A stretch of 45,324 nt of DNA, taken from Methylophilaceae bacterium (GTDB lineage Bacteria; Pseudomonadota; Gammaproteobacteria; Burkholderiales; Methylophilaceae). A program made the translations under genes and the position numbers. The stretch lies in the NCBI GenBank assembly GCA_026419515.1, contig JANZZG010000054.1:1-45324 (forward strand), given 5' to 3'. Numbering within the stretch: the first letter of the stretch is position 1; each line of letters opens with the position of its first letter. The notes beneath the pieces were generated by a model that had not been told where the DNA came from, did no database searches, and saw only the letters and a list, made by a program, of their open reading frames with translations. Positions 1-8,009 of this stretch are shown piece by piece.

Positions 1-112
1 AAGGCTTCCAGTCCACCAGCTCGTCCACCTTCACCAGAAAGTGTTCCGGCGACACATGACGCGCTGCGTCCATGTCGCCAAAACTCAGTTGCGTTCGTTG
101 TTGTCCCTGCAT
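1..112 (-). CDS. IS5-family-like transposase, N-terminal fragment (runs off window)
   Basis: Reading the minus strand from ATG at 112 gives about 37 codons that run off the left edge, starting MQGQQRTQLSFGDMDAARHV and continuing SPEHFLVKVDELVDW. This looks like the N-terminus of IS5-type DDE transposases (DUF772 region), which carry a short basic start followed by a conserved FL..KxDxLVDW segment. The catalytic domain lies outside the window, so intactness cannot be judged. The element's terminal repeat should lie between 113 and roughly 190; I cannot define it. Family assignment comes from pattern recognition of a short stretch. Confidence 0.6.
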   Translation of the reverse strand, partial: MQGQQRTQLSFGDMDAARHVSPEHFLVKVDELVDWKP

Positions 113-329
113 TCTCAATCGCTCCGTCAGCTTTTAATGACTGCTACTGTCGCAAAGTTACGGGGTTTTGCATAGATTTCGTCTCGAAAAACTGGGCTTC
201 ATGTCACCCCTTGAGGCCCGTCAGTCTTATGCCATCCGGAAGGCCGCATGAGCTGCTAAACTGTGTCCAAACAATTGCGGGCGGTAGAGATCTTGCATAA
301 TATAGTCCTCCTGGTGCAATACTGCATCG
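113..329. other. intergenic stretch between IS fragment and hepT remnant
   Basis: These 217 bases contain the promoter-side flank of the IS5-type element and no recognised gene. A GAGAC-start sequence on the minus strand near 185, followed by a CAAAACCCC run, could be the IS terminal repeat, but I cannot confirm it. One tiny minus-strand reading frame at 227-298 is listed separately. Confidence 0.4.
227..298 (-). CDS. possible 23-residue peptide with strong Shine-Dalgarno
   Basis: A minus-strand ATG at 298 is preceded by AGGAGG with an 8-nt spacer, and the frame runs 23 codons to TAA at 227 (MQDLYRPQLFGHSLAAHAAF...). It lies just downstream of the hepT remnant on the same strand. I do not recognise the peptide. 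It may be the 5' end of a gene cut by the neighbouring IS, or chance. The only real support is the ribosome binding site. Confidence 0.25.
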   Translation of the reverse strand: MQDLYRPQLFGHSLAAHAAFRMA

Positions 330-793
330 CTATGTTGGGTTATCCAACAATCGCTTGACAGCGCGCTCCAGCACTTCTATGTAGCGATGCGCACTCATGA
401 GAGCGGAGGCGAGTATGGAGGGGTCCTCGACGTATTCATGGACCATTCGGTTGCGCAACGCCGCATGTCGATCCAGGTTTGCGCATCCTCAATGAGCCCG
501 AGTTTTTCTGCCCGGTCCAGATTCTCGGAAAACGCCCCCAGGCGTTCGCCCTGGGCGGCCAACCAGGCGGGGACGAGTTTGTTTCCTATCGTGTCTTGCA
601 ATCGTCCAAAACGCGCGACGAAGGTCTCCACCCTTTCGGCAAGGTCTTGGTCGGCCTCCAGGGTGCTGGCTCTTTCTTCGGTAAAAGGCTGGGCAAACAG
701 GCGAGCGTCTGTCAATTTCAAATGCTGGAGCTGTTTCTGCACCAGGATGCGCAAGCGCTGCAACCGCTTTTGGGCCTGCGGGTCTATGATCAT
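330..793 (-). pseudogene. hepT: HepT-like HEPN toxin, frameshifted at the active site
   Basis: HEPN-domain ribonuclease toxin of a MntA/HepT (type VII) toxin-antitoxin pair. From ATG at 793 the reading frame gives a helical HEPN-like protein (...RLQDTIGNKLVPAWLAAQ...) as far as TWIDMR. One frame over, the rest of the family continues: LRNRMVHEYVED followed by SALMSAHRYIEVLE, ending in DNPT and TAG at 330. The break falls near 460-463, where a single base seems missing (CGGCG where CGGGCG would keep frame). The second frame holds the catalytic/AMPylation motif R-x4-H-x-Y (R NRMV H E Y). The restored protein would be about 154 residues. The start overlaps the mntA stop by 4 nt (ATGA). Either the toxin is genuinely inactivated or this is a sequencing error. 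Confidence 0.8.
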
Positions 794-1089
794 AACCGCA
801 TGCCTTCGGATTTTGCGACTTCATGAATGGGCTGGGGCTTCAAATTTGGCGCGGCGAGCACCACATCCACCTTGCGGTCATCCAGTGCGCGGCTGATGCG
901 GCCCGCGATGCGCGCGGCCAGCAATGCAGGTGCTTCGACTTCGGTGGGCAGTTCCACCAGGAGATCCACGTCGCCGCCACGGGCGGTATCGTCGATGCGC
1001 GACCCGAACAGCCACACCATGGCCCGCGGGCCGGCCTGCTCGGCGACGATGGAGCGGATGCGTTCCACCTGCTCTGGCTTCAGGCGCAC
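790..1089 (-). CDS. mntA: MntA-like nucleotidyltransferase antitoxin
   Basis: Minimal nucleotidyltransferase of 99 residues. The signature GSRIDDTARGGDVDLLVEL (about 30-48) matches the GSx10DxD pattern of MNT proteins, with both metal-binding aspartates present. Known members adenylylate a tyrosine of the partner HEPN toxin (the Y of R-x4-H-x-Y) and so neutralise it; the partner here is the hepT remnant directly downstream, overlapping by 4 nt. A family link to the general minimal nucleotidyltransferases is certain; the antitoxin role rests on the neighbour. Nothing in the protein itself looks damaged. The start is the first ATG in frame. Confidence 0.85.
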   Translation of the reverse strand: MRLKPEQVERIRSIVAEQAGPRAMVWLFGSRIDDTARGGDVDLLVELPTEVEAPALLAARIAGRISRALDDRKVDVVLAAPNLKPQPIHEVAKSEGMRL

Positions 1090-1253
1090 GACAGCAGCCT
1101 CCGGCAGACCGAACCCCGACCTATCATTTCAGCACCATATGGAAGGACCATGTCCGCCAATTCCACCCCGTGGCGGTCCGACATTTCCAAATCCTTTAGC
1201 CGCACTACTCCAGCCATGATCAATGCAAGACGCTCCGTTGGGGTTGAGCCATG

Positions 1254-1259
1254 ATTATA
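1254..1259 (-). promoter_or_regulatory. candidate -10 box for mntA-hepT
   Basis: The minus strand carries a perfect TATAAT here, about 165 bases upstream of the mntA start and just past the stop of the epimerase gene. No convincing -35 lies 16-18 bases upstream. An alternative TTG-start frame of 60 codons runs from 1262 to 1080 but resembles nothing I know. Confidence 0.25.
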
Positions 1260-1280
1260 CAAGTGGGATTGGACTTCGGT

Positions 1281-2288
1281 TCAGCTTTGGATATAGCGCA
1301 AATACCAGGCTACGAATCTGCCCACGCCTTCCTCGATGGGGGTGGCGGGACGAAAGCCGACGTCGCGCATCAGGTCGTCCACGTCGGCGTAGGTCGCCGG
1401 CACGTCTCCCGCCTGCATGGGGAGGAAGTTCTTTTGCGCGGTCTTGCCCAGATGCTGCTCCAGCACTTCGATCAGGTGCATCAGCTGGACGGGATGGTTG
1501 TTGCCGATGTTGTAGAGCCGGTAGGGTGCACGGCTGGAGCCGGGGTCGGGCGCGTCGCCGCGCCAGGCCGGGTTGCCTTGCGGGATGGCATCGAGCACGC
1601 GGATGACACCTTCGACGATGTCGTCGATGTAGGTGAAGTCGCGCTGCATGTCGCCGTGGTTGAATACATCGATCGGGCGGCCCTCGAGGATGGCCTGGGT
1701 GAACAGGAACAGCGCCATGTCGGGACGCCCCCAGGGGCCGTACACCGTGAAGAAGCGCAAACCCGTGGTCGGCAGGCCATAGAGGTGGCTGTAGGTATGC
1801 GCCATCAGCTCGTTGGCCTTTTTGGTCGCGGCATAGAGGCTGACGGGGTGGTCCACGTTGTGGTGCACCGAGAACGGCATTTGGGTGTTGGCGCCATAAA
1901 CCGAGCTGGACGATGCATAGACCAGATGCTCCACGCCGTGATGGCGGCAGCCTTCGAGGATGTTGACGAAGCCCACCAGGTTGGAATCCACATAGGCATG
2001 GGGGTTCTTGAGGGAATAACGCACCCCGGCCTGGGCCGCCAGATGGACCACTCGCTGCGGCCGGTGTTCGGCGAAGATCGCCTCCATCGCCGTACGGTTG
2101 TGGATGTCGGCGCGGATGTCGGTGAAGTTGGGGTGGTTCTGGATACGGGCCAGCCGGGCTTTTTTGAGCTTAACGTCGTAGTAATCGTTGAGGTTGTCCA
2201 CGCCCACCACCGCGTCGCCGCGCTCCAGCAGGCGCAGGGCGAGGTGGTTGCCGATGAAGCCGGCGGTGCCGGTGACCAGGATTTTCAT
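1281..2288 (-). CDS. UDP-glucuronate 4-epimerase (extended SDR)
   Basis: NAD-dependent epimerase of 335 residues, the normal size for the family, interconverting UDP-glucuronate and UDP-galacturonate for surface polysaccharide. Seen: N-terminal Rossmann motif GTAGFIG at 7-13, YASSSSVYG around 124-132, catalytic Y152-x3-K156 (YAATK), and the [17 protein letters not shown] and [11 protein letters not shown] segments typical of CapI/LspL-type glucuronate epimerases rather than GalE. It starts 25 bases after vapC on the same strand and follows UDP-glucose dehydrogenase 2.1 kb upstream, which would supply its substrate. A galactose-type epimerase is the less likely alternative. Confidence 0.88.
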   Translation of the reverse strand: MKILVTGTAGFIGNHLALRLLERGDAVVGVDNLNDYYDVKLKKARLARIQNHPNFTDIRADIHNRTAMEAIFAEHRPQRVVHLAAQAGVRYSLKNPHAYVDSNLVGFVNILEGCRHHGVEHLVYASSSSVYGANTQMPFSVHHNVDHPVSLYAATKKANELMAHTYSHLYGLPTTGLRFFTVYGPWGRPDMALFLFTQAILEGRPIDVFNHGDMQRDFTYIDDIVEGVIRVLDAIPQGNPAWRGDAPDPGSSRAPYRLYNIGNNHPVQLMHLIEVLEQHLGKTAQKNFLPMQAGDVPATYADVDDLMRDVGFRPATPIEEGVGRFVAWYLRYIQS

Positions 2289-2313
2289 GGATGCAAGATT
2301 CGCGTTATCGGTT

Positions 2314-2748
2314 TCATGGTTGCAGGATCAATAATTGCTCGGGGGTCGCGCCCTGCACGGCATCGACCGTGATGCGGCGGTCAAACGTGACGAATCGGCC
2401 ATTGTTTTTTACCGCCAGCGTCAGCAAATAGAGGTCAGTCACCTGGCGTGGGCCAAGCACACGTGTCCAGTCAAAGGCCTGCATGTCCAGCAGGCTTACC
2501 GTATCCGGCCAGAATTCATGTTCCGGGGATGTGGCCGCCTCGGCAAGCCTTGCGGCCACTTGCGCGGATGGCAATGCACCCGGATAGCGAGGCTGGGACA
2601 TGATACGGATGCAGCCATTTTGGGTGATCGGGCAGGAAGCCCACCCCGAATGAATATTCTCGCTCAGCCATCGCATCGCGAGATCGTGACAAGCGTGCCC
2701 GGCATCCAGCAGCGCGATCAACACGTTCACATCGAGCAACGCCCGCAT
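2314..2748 (-). CDS. vapC: VapC-type PIN-domain ribonuclease toxin
   Basis: PIN-domain endoribonuclease of 144 residues. Seen: the N-terminal [12 protein letters not shown] with the first catalytic aspartate (D6), the ITQNGCIRI helix, [10 protein letters not shown] with a further metal-binding aspartate, and a C-terminal FVTFD. This set matches the VapC subgroup with the ASCxITQNG signature. The start overlaps the stop of the upstream antitoxin by one base (TGATG), typical of translationally coupled VapBC pairs. All expected acidic residues are present, so the toxin looks intact. Confidence 0.9.
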   Translation of the reverse strand: MRALLDVNVLIALLDAGHACHDLAMRWLSENIHSGWASCPITQNGCIRIMSQPRYPGALPSAQVAARLAEAATSPEHEFWPDTVSLLDMQAFDWTRVLGPRQVTDLYLLTLAVKNNGRFVTFDRRITVDAVQGATPEQLLILQP

Positions 2749-2996
2749 CAGACGCCTTCACGGTCCCGCAAGCCATTGACGATCTCGTTCGTAACCACGA
2801 CGCCGCGTGAAGGAAACGGACGGAAACCACCAGCGTGACCGGTTCCCGATGCAACCTCCGAAAGCCGGGACGGTTGCCCGGACAAGGCTTCCCGCATGAG
2901 CCGGGAAACCACCTGGCCGGTGGAAACCCGTTGCAGCCGCGCGAGTTCCTTGGCTGCCGCCAGAACATCGTCTTCAATATCGAGCGTGGTGCGCAT
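2748..2996 (-). CDS. vapB: VapB-type ribbon-helix-helix antitoxin
   Basis: Antitoxin of 82 residues. The N-terminus MRTTLDIEDDVLAAAKELAR is a ribbon-helix-helix DNA-binding domain; the C-terminal half (GGFRPFPSRGVVVTNEIV) is the toxin-binding tail typical of this subgroup. I chose ATG at 2996 rather than an ATG eight codons upstream because an AAAGGG Shine-Dalgarno lies four bases before it and the fold begins there. The gene is translationally coupled to vapC and preceded by a palindromic repeat that is the likely autoregulatory operator. Confidence 0.87.
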   Translation of the reverse strand: MRTTLDIEDDVLAAAKELARLQRVSTGQVVSRLMREALSGQPSRLSEVASGTGHAGGFRPFPSRGVVVTNEIVNGLRDREGV

Positions 2997-3013
2997 CAGA
3001 CCCTTTCTCAAAG

Positions 3014-3048
3014 GCATCATACATCACGATGCTATCGCATCATGATGC
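3014..3048. promoter_or_regulatory. probable VapB operator: paired palindromes
   Basis: Two adjacent inverted repeats precede vapB. Positions 3037-3048 are a perfect 12-bp palindrome, GCATCATGATGC; 3014-3032 is an imperfect one beginning GCATCA and ending GATGC. The shared GCATCA/TGATGC half sites fit cooperative binding by a ribbon-helix-helix dimer. This is inferred from position and symmetry. Confidence 0.5.
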
Positions 3049-3084
3049 TGTGGTCAAACGCGAACATTGTGACAGCCGGGCTGA

Positions 3085-4362
3085 TCACAGCCGTCCATCC
3101 ACCTGTTCCGGACGGAACAGATACTTGACGTCATAGACCACCGAAACCGGCTTGGCGAGGCTGCGAATCTTTTCCAGCCCCATGTCGATGAACTGCCGGT
3201 GGGCGACGGCGAGAATGATGGCATCGTACTTGCCGGCCTGCAACTGCGTGACCGGCGTGATGCCATATTCATGCTGGGCTTCCGCCGCATCGACCCAGGG
3301 ATCATAGACATCGATGTTGGCATTGTAGGCCTTGAATTCGCGGATGATGTCGATCACCCGCGTATTGCGCAGGTCCGGACAGTTTTCCTTGAAGGTGAGG
3401 CCCATCACCAGGACATGCGCATCCACCACGTGGATGCGCTTGCGGGTCATCAGCTTGATGACCTGTTCCGCCACATAGGCGCCCATCCCATCGTTGATGC
3501 GGCGGCCGGCCAGGATCACTTCCGGATGGTAGCCCAACTCCTGCGCCTTGTGGGTGAGGTAGTAGGGATCGACCCCGATGCAGTGCCCCCCGACCAGACC
3601 GGGCCGGAACGGCAGGAAATTCCATTTCGTCCCGGCGGCTTCCAGCACCTGCTGGGTGTCGATGCCCATGCGGTTGAAGATCAGCGCCAGCTCGTTGATG
3701 AGCGCGATGTTGACGTCGCGCTGGGTGTTTTCGATCACCTTGGCGGCTTCCGCCACCTTGATGGAGGGCGCCTTGTGCGTCCCCGCCACCACCTCGGACG
3801 CATAAAGCGCATCGACGAAATCGGCGACTTCCGGCGTGGAACCCGAAGTGACCTTTTTGATGGTGGTGAAACGGTGTTCCTTGTCCCCCGGATTGATGCG
3901 CTCGGGACTGTATCCGGCGAAGAAATCGACGTTGAACCGGAACCCGGAGATTTTTTCGATGATCGGCACACAGTCTTCTTCCGTCGCGCCGGGATACACC
4001 GTGGATTCGTAGATGACGACATCGCCTTGCTTGATTACCTTGCCCACGGATTCGCTAGCTTTGATGAGGGGAGTGAGGTCTGGCCGATTGTGGCGATCCA
4101 CCGGGGTCGGCACCGTGACGATGTAGGTGTTGCAATGCGCGATATCTTGCAGGCGGTCCGTATAGCTGAGCCGGACGGCTTGGGCCAGCTCTGCTTCATC
4201 GACTTCGAGCGTGTGGTCTTTTCCTTCACGCAGTTCACGGATACGGTTCGAATCGATGTCGAAACCGGTCGTGTTGTAACGCTTCCCAAACTCGACCGCC
4301 ACGGGCAGCCCCACGTAACCAAGCCCGATGACGCCCAGCCGCACCTCATCGAGAGGACGCAT
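3085..4362 (-). CDS. UDP-HexNAc 6-dehydrogenase, TviB/WbpO type
   Basis: Nucleotide-sugar dehydrogenase of 425 residues that oxidises the C6 of a UDP-N-acetylhexosamine (usually UDP-GlcNAc or UDP-GalNAc) to the uronic acid with two NAD+. Seen: Rossmann GLGYVGLP at 13-20, [14 protein letters not shown] around 118-131, [11 protein letters not shown], and the catalytic cysteine at about 261 in [12 protein letters not shown]. The Y-P-G-A-T-E-E and [10 protein letters not shown] signatures separate it from UDP-glucose dehydrogenase. It lies 26 bases after ugd. Substrate (GlcNAc versus GalNAc) cannot be read from the sequence. Confidence 0.88.
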   Translation of the reverse strand: MRPLDEVRLGVIGLGYVGLPVAVEFGKRYNTTGFDIDSNRIRELREGKDHTLEVDEAELAQAVRLSYTDRLQDIAHCNTYIVTVPTPVDRHNRPDLTPLIKASESVGKVIKQGDVVIYESTVYPGATEEDCVPIIEKISGFRFNVDFFAGYSPERINPGDKEHRFTTIKKVTSGSTPEVADFVDALYASEVVAGTHKAPSIKVAEAAKVIENTQRDVNIALINELALIFNRMGIDTQQVLEAAGTKWNFLPFRPGLVGGHCIGVDPYYLTHKAQELGYHPEVILAGRRINDGMGAYVAEQVIKLMTRKRIHVVDAHVLVMGLTFKENCPDLRNTRVIDIIREFKAYNANIDVYDPWVDAAEAQHEYGITPVTQLQAGKYDAIILAVAHRQFIDMGLEKIRSLAKPVSVVYDVKYLFRPEQVDGRL

Positions 4363-4388
4363 TCCTGTCTCCTTGGTTCATGGCAGAA

Positions 4389-5555
4389 TCAATCGCTTCC
4401 AAACAAATCCCGGCTGTACACCTTTTCGGCAACGTCGCGAATGTCGTCCGTGATCCGGTTGGCGACGATGACGTCGGCTTCCCGTTTGAACCGTGCCAGA
4501 TCGTTGATCACCGGGGAACGGAAAAACTCGGGTTCTTTCAATACCGGTTCATACACGATGACCGGAATGCCCTTGGCCTTGATACGCTTCATGATGCCCT
4601 GGATCGAGGAAGCGCGGAAATTGTCGGAGCCTGCCTTCATGATCAGCCGATAGACGCCGACCACGCGTGGTTTACGGCGAATGATCTCGTCGGCGATGAA
4701 ATCCTTGCGCGTGGCGTTCGCTTCGACGATGGCGCGGATCAGGTTCTGCGGCACGTCGCGGTAGTTGGCCAGAAGCTGTTTGGTGTCCTTGGGCAGACAA
4801 TAGCCACCATAGCCAAAGGAAGGGTTGTTGTAGAAGTTGCCAATACGGGGATCGAGGCAGACGCCTTCGATGATCTGCCGGGTATCGAGACCGTGGGTGG
4901 CGGCATAGGTGTCGAGTTCGTTGAAATAGGCTACCCGCATGGCGAGATAGGTGTTGGCGAAGAGTTTGATCGCTTCGGCTTCGGTGCTGTCGGTGAATAG
5001 CACGGGAACGTCCTGCTTGAGCGCACCTTCTTCGAGGAGCCGGGCGAAGGTCTCGGCGCGCGCGGATCGCTCGCCGACGATGATGCGCGATGGGTAGAGG
5101 TTGTCGTAGAGTGCGCGGCCTTCGCGCAGAAACTCGGGGGAGAAGATGAGGTTTGGCGTGCCGAGCGCCTTACGTGTCCTGGCAGTGTAGCCGACCGGTA
5201 CGGTGGATTTGATCACCATCACTGCTTGCGGGTTGATCGCCATCACATCGCGGATCACGGCTTCGACGGAAGACGTATCGAAGTAGTTGGTCTCCGGGTC
5301 GTAATCGGTGGGGGTGGCGATCACGACGTAGTCCGCGCCGCCATAAGCCTCTCGTTTGTCGAGTGTGGCGCGCAAATTCAGAGGCCTGGTCTGAAGATAA
5401 TGCTCGATCTCGGCATCGGCGATGGGAGAGTGTCTGGCATTGAGCATCTCGACTTTGGACGCAACGATGTCGAGGGCGACGACTTCGTGGCGCTGGGCAA
5501 ACAATACCGCCAGCGACAATCCCACATAACCGGTACCGGCAATGGCAATTTTCAT
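4389..5555 (-). CDS. ugd: UDP-glucose 6-dehydrogenase
   Basis: Converts UDP-glucose to UDP-glucuronate with two NAD+. The 388 residues match short bacterial Ugd proteins. Seen: Rossmann GTGYVGLS at 7-14, [10 protein letters not shown] around 115-124, [14 protein letters not shown], and catalytic C253 in [14 protein letters not shown]. It is the first gene of a minus-strand group with the TviB-like dehydrogenase and supplies the substrate for the 4-epimerase at 1281-2288. Divergent from the SDR gene at 5667 across about 110 bases. Confidence 0.93.
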   Translation of the reverse strand: MKIAIAGTGYVGLSLAVLFAQRHEVVALDIVASKVEMLNARHSPIADAEIEHYLQTRPLNLRATLDKREAYGGADYVVIATPTDYDPETNYFDTSSVEAVIRDVMAINPQAVMVIKSTVPVGYTARTRKALGTPNLIFSPEFLREGRALYDNLYPSRIIVGERSARAETFARLLEEGALKQDVPVLFTDSTEAEAIKLFANTYLAMRVAYFNELDTYAATHGLDTRQIIEGVCLDPRIGNFYNNPSFGYGGYCLPKDTKQLLANYRDVPQNLIRAIVEANATRKDFIADEIIRRKPRVVGVYRLIMKAGSDNFRASSIQGIMKRIKAKGIPVIVYEPVLKEPEFFRSPVINDLARFKREADVIVANRITDDIRDVAEKVYSRDLFGSD

Positions 5556-5666
5556 GATTCAGTCAGCTATCATAAAAGCCGTCATGCGGCCTTCCGAAAA
5601 AAGGCGTATTCTATCCAACCGAGTATCATTGCGCATCGATTTTTGTCCGTTTCGAGAGGAAGGGTT

Positions 5667-6362
5667 ATGCCTGTTACGCTCATCACCGGGGCGAACCGTG
5701 GATTGGGGCTGGAATTCGTTCGACAGTATGCGGCGGATGGTTGGCGCGTGCATGCGTGCTGCCGCAGACCGCAGGAAGCCAGTGCGCTCCAATCGCTCGC
5801 CAAAACTCATGACAACATTCACATCCATCGCCTCGATGTCGGTGAATTCGAGGCAATCCGCCATCTGGCAGACGAGTTGCGCAACACCGCCATCGACGTG
5901 CTGATCAGCAATGCGGGCATCTATCTGGACCGGGATCAGCCGAGTTTCGGCAATGCCAATGTCGAAATGTGGCTGGAAGAATTCCGCATCAACACCATCG
6001 CACCACTCAAACTGGCCGAGGCGTTCCTCGAGCACGTGGCGGCGAGCGAGCAGAAAAAGCTGGTGTTCATCACCAGCAAGATGGGCAGCATGGCCGACAA
6101 CGGTAGTGGTGGCGCTTATTTCTACCGCTCCAGCAAGGCTGCGCTCAATGCCGTGGCAAAGAGCCTGTCCATCGATCTCGCGCCGCGTGGGATCCTGGTC
6201 GGTCTGCTGCATCCCGGCTGGGTCAAGACCGACATGGGCGGCCCCAATGCCTGGATCACGCCGCAGCAAAGCATCGCCGGCATGCGCCGGCTGATCGAGC
6301 GGCTGTCACCGGCCGATTCCGGGACGTTTTATGCCTATGATGGACAGATCGTGCCGTGGTGA
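5667..6362 (+). CDS. short-chain dehydrogenase/reductase (C-factor-like)
   Basis: Classical SDR of 231 residues, cytoplasmic. Seen: cofactor motif GANRGLG at 8-14, an ISNAG motif near 80, SKMGSM around 137-142, and the catalytic Y153-x3-K157 (YRSSK), then the PGWVKTDMGG substrate-loop segment. The last motif and overall length resemble CsgA/C-factor-type SDRs acting on unknown carbonyl substrates. ATG at 5667 has a purine-rich AGAGGAAGGG just upstream; the frame is open further upstream but lacks a ribosome binding site there. Substrate unknown. Confidence 0.85.
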   Translation: MPVTLITGANRGLGLEFVRQYAADGWRVHACCRRPQEASALQSLAKTHDNIHIHRLDVGEFEAIRHLADELRNTAIDVLISNAGIYLDRDQPSFGNANVEMWLEEFRINTIAPLKLAEAFLEHVAASEQKKLVFITSKMGSMADNGSGGAYFYRSSKAALNAVAKSLSIDLAPRGILVGLLHPGWVKTDMGGPNAWITPQQSIAGMRRLIERLSPADSGTFYAYDGQIVPW

Positions 6363-6410
6363 ACTCGATTTCGACCAAAAGTAGTAAGATTACTCCAGTC
6401 TGCCGCGGAG

Positions 6411-6430
6411 GGTGGGCAATATGGCCCACC
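6411..6430. other. small inverted repeat upstream of the HhH protein
   Basis: GGTGGGC at 6411-6417 pairs with GCCCACC at 6424-6430 around a 6-base loop. It lies between the SDR stop and the next gene. No T-run follows, so it may be an RNA-stability or weak termination structure. Confidence 0.35.
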
Positions 6431-6477
6431 TTGGGTGTCAGGCGATATTTCATCCACCATCAAAAGGAGAATGGCCC

Positions 6478-6822
6478 ATGAAAAAATTCCTGCTCGCTTG
6501 CCTCAGTGCTTGCGTGTTCATACTGCCGGCCTACGCCGCGATCGATCTCAATACCGCCACGGAAGCAGAGCTGCAAACCATCAAGGGGATCGGCCCGGCC
6601 AAAGCCAAGGCCATCGTCGAATACCGCAAGCAACATGGTGAATTCAAGTCGACCGACGACCTCGAAAAGGTGCCCGGGTTTGGCAAGAAGTCCGTCGAAA
6701 AGATCAGGAAAGACATCACGGTCGGCAATGCCAGGGCCGCCGCGGCTGGCAAGACCGCCGATCTCAAGAGCGTGAAGGAAGACGCCAAGGTCAAAGTCAA
6801 GGAAAAGGCGGGCAAACACTAG
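6478..6822 (+). CDS. secreted ComEA-like helix-hairpin-helix protein
   Basis: Small exported DNA-binding protein of 114 residues. Residues 1-20 form a signal peptide ending AYA, with the mature part from about residue 21. Residues about 22-80 hold the ComEA repeat: DLNTATEAELQTIKGIGPAK and the second hairpin KVPGFGKKSVEKI. The tail is rich in lysine and alanine. In competent bacteria ComEA binds incoming DNA in the periplasm; many betaproteobacteria have short solo copies like this one, with uncertain role. The ATG has an AAGGAG site at a normal distance and the gene ends at a strong stem-loop. Confidence 0.85.
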   Translation: MKKFLLACLSACVFILPAYAAIDLNTATEAELQTIKGIGPAKAKAIVEYRKQHGEFKSTDDLEKVPGFGKKSVEKIRKDITVGNARAAAAGKTADLKSVKEDAKVKVKEKAGKH

Positions 6823-6840
6823 CCAGGCGCCATAAGATGA

Positions 6841-6874
6841 GATGAGAAGCTTCCTCCCCGCGGGGCTTCTCATC
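6841..6874 (+). terminator. stem-loop after the ComEA-like gene
   Basis: GATGAGAAGC at 6841-6850 pairs perfectly with GCTTCTCATC at 6865-6874, and the enclosed CCCC/GGGG can pair further. It starts 18 bases after the stop codon. No T-tract follows, so termination may need another factor. Confidence 0.6.
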
Positions 6875-6920
6875 CCGAATGCCATCGTGACGGAGCAATT
6901 GCCGCACCAGGATATCGACC

Positions 6921-8009
6921 TTGGGCCCATCTGACGCAAGGCCTCTGATCTTCAAAGGGCGTGGTGCATCCAGCAACGCCGTCAGCCGCTTTGCCCATTA
7001 CCAACGGGAAGCCATCGATGACGGCTGGGGCAGCCTGGATGCCGAGCTGCCGCCGCTACGCACCGAAGTCGCCATCGACACCTCCCGCAGCATCCTCAGC
7101 TACAACGATTCCCCCGACATCCCGTACGACCGCTCGATCAACCCCTACCGGGGCTGCGAACACGGCTGCATCTACTGCTACGCCCGACCTTCCCATGCCT
7201 GGCTCGGCCTGTCACCCGGACTGGATTTCGAGAGCCGTCTGCTGGTCAAGCCGCAAGCCGCCGCGTTGTTGCGGCAGGCGCTGGCCAAACCGGGCTACCG
7301 CTGCGCACCCATCGCGCTGGGCAGCAACACCGACCCTTACCAGCCCATTGAGCGTGAATACCGGGTGACGCGCCAGATCCTGGAAGTGCTGCTGGAATGT
7401 CGCCATCCGGTCACCATCGTCACCAAATCCGCGCTGATCGAGCGCGACATCGACCTCCTGTCGGCCATGGCCGCGCAGGGGCTGGCCCATGCCGCCATCA
7501 GCATCACCACCCTCGACCGCACCCTGGCCAGACGAATGGAGCCCCGCGCCGCTGCCCCGCAGCGGCGGCTGGAAACCATCGCGGCACTGTCGGCGGCCGG
7601 CATTCCCACCGCGGTGATGACCGCGCCCCTCATTCCCGCGCTCAACGACGACGCGTTGGAAAGCATCCTGGAAGCGGCCCGGGACGCCGGCGCCAGCGCC
7701 GCCGGCTATGTTCTGTTGCGCTTGCCGCATGAGCTCACCACGTTGTTCGAGGAATGGCTCAAGCTGCATGCCCCCCTGAAGGCGGCGCATGTGATGAGCC
7801 TCATCCGGCAAAGCCGGGAGGGCAAATCCTACGATTCCGCTTTTGGCCGCCGCATGTGCGGCAGCGGCGCCTACGCCGACATGATCGCCCAGCGCTTCCG
7901 GCTGGCGGTCCGACGGCTGGGCCTGGAGCGCTGGACGGAACTGGATACCTCCTTGTTCACGCCGCCTAGCGTGAAAGCAGAATCGCCTCAGGCCAGCCTG
8001 TTTGATTGA
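6921..8009 (+). CDS. PA0069-family radical SAM protein
   Basis: Radical SAM enzyme of 362 residues. The cluster motif is C79-x3-C83-x2-C86 (CEHGCIYCYARPSH), preceded by the family segment SINPYRGCEHG and an N-terminal KGRGASSN stretch typical of PA0069/Rv2578c proteins. A conserved FGRRMCGSGAYADMI lies near the C-terminus. No reaction is established for the family; a role in DNA or nucleic acid repair is sometimes suggested from distant spore photoproduct lyase likeness, which is inference. The best start is TTG at 6921; no ATG in frame lies upstream of the conserved region. The last 22 bases overlap the 3' end of convergent acr3. Confidence 0.85.
   Translation: MGPSDARPLIFKGRGASSNAVSRFAHYQREAIDDGWGSLDAELPPLRTEVAIDTSRSILSYNDSPDIPYDRSINPYRGCEHGCIYCYARPSHAWLGLSPGLDFESRLLVKPQAAALLRQALAKPGYRCAPIALGSNTDPYQPIEREYRVTRQILEVLLECRHPVTIVTKSALIERDIDLLSAMAAQGLAHAAISITTLDRTLARRMEPRAAAPQRRLETIAALSAAGIPTAVMTAPLIPALNDDALESILEAARDAGASAAGYVLLRLPHELTTLFEEWLKLHAPLKAAHVMSLIRQSREGKSYDSAFGRRMCGSGAYADMIAQRFRLAVRRLGLERWTELDTSLFTPPSVKAESPQASLFD

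Noticed and set aside
1080-1262. 60-codon minus-strand frame with TTG start upstream of mntA
   Set aside because: It overlaps the mntA start, lacks a Shine-Dalgarno, and resembles nothing known. The TATAAT at its start is better read as a promoter element.
2748-3020. Longer VapB starting at 3020
   Set aside because: The extra eight residues precede the ribbon-helix-helix fold, and the AAAGGG ribosome binding site sits directly before ATG 2996.
3199-4653. 484-codon plus-strand open frame opposite the sugar dehydrogenases
   Set aside because: It is antisense to a clear nucleotide-sugar dehydrogenase and crosses into the next gene; composition is that of a shadow frame and no motif is present.
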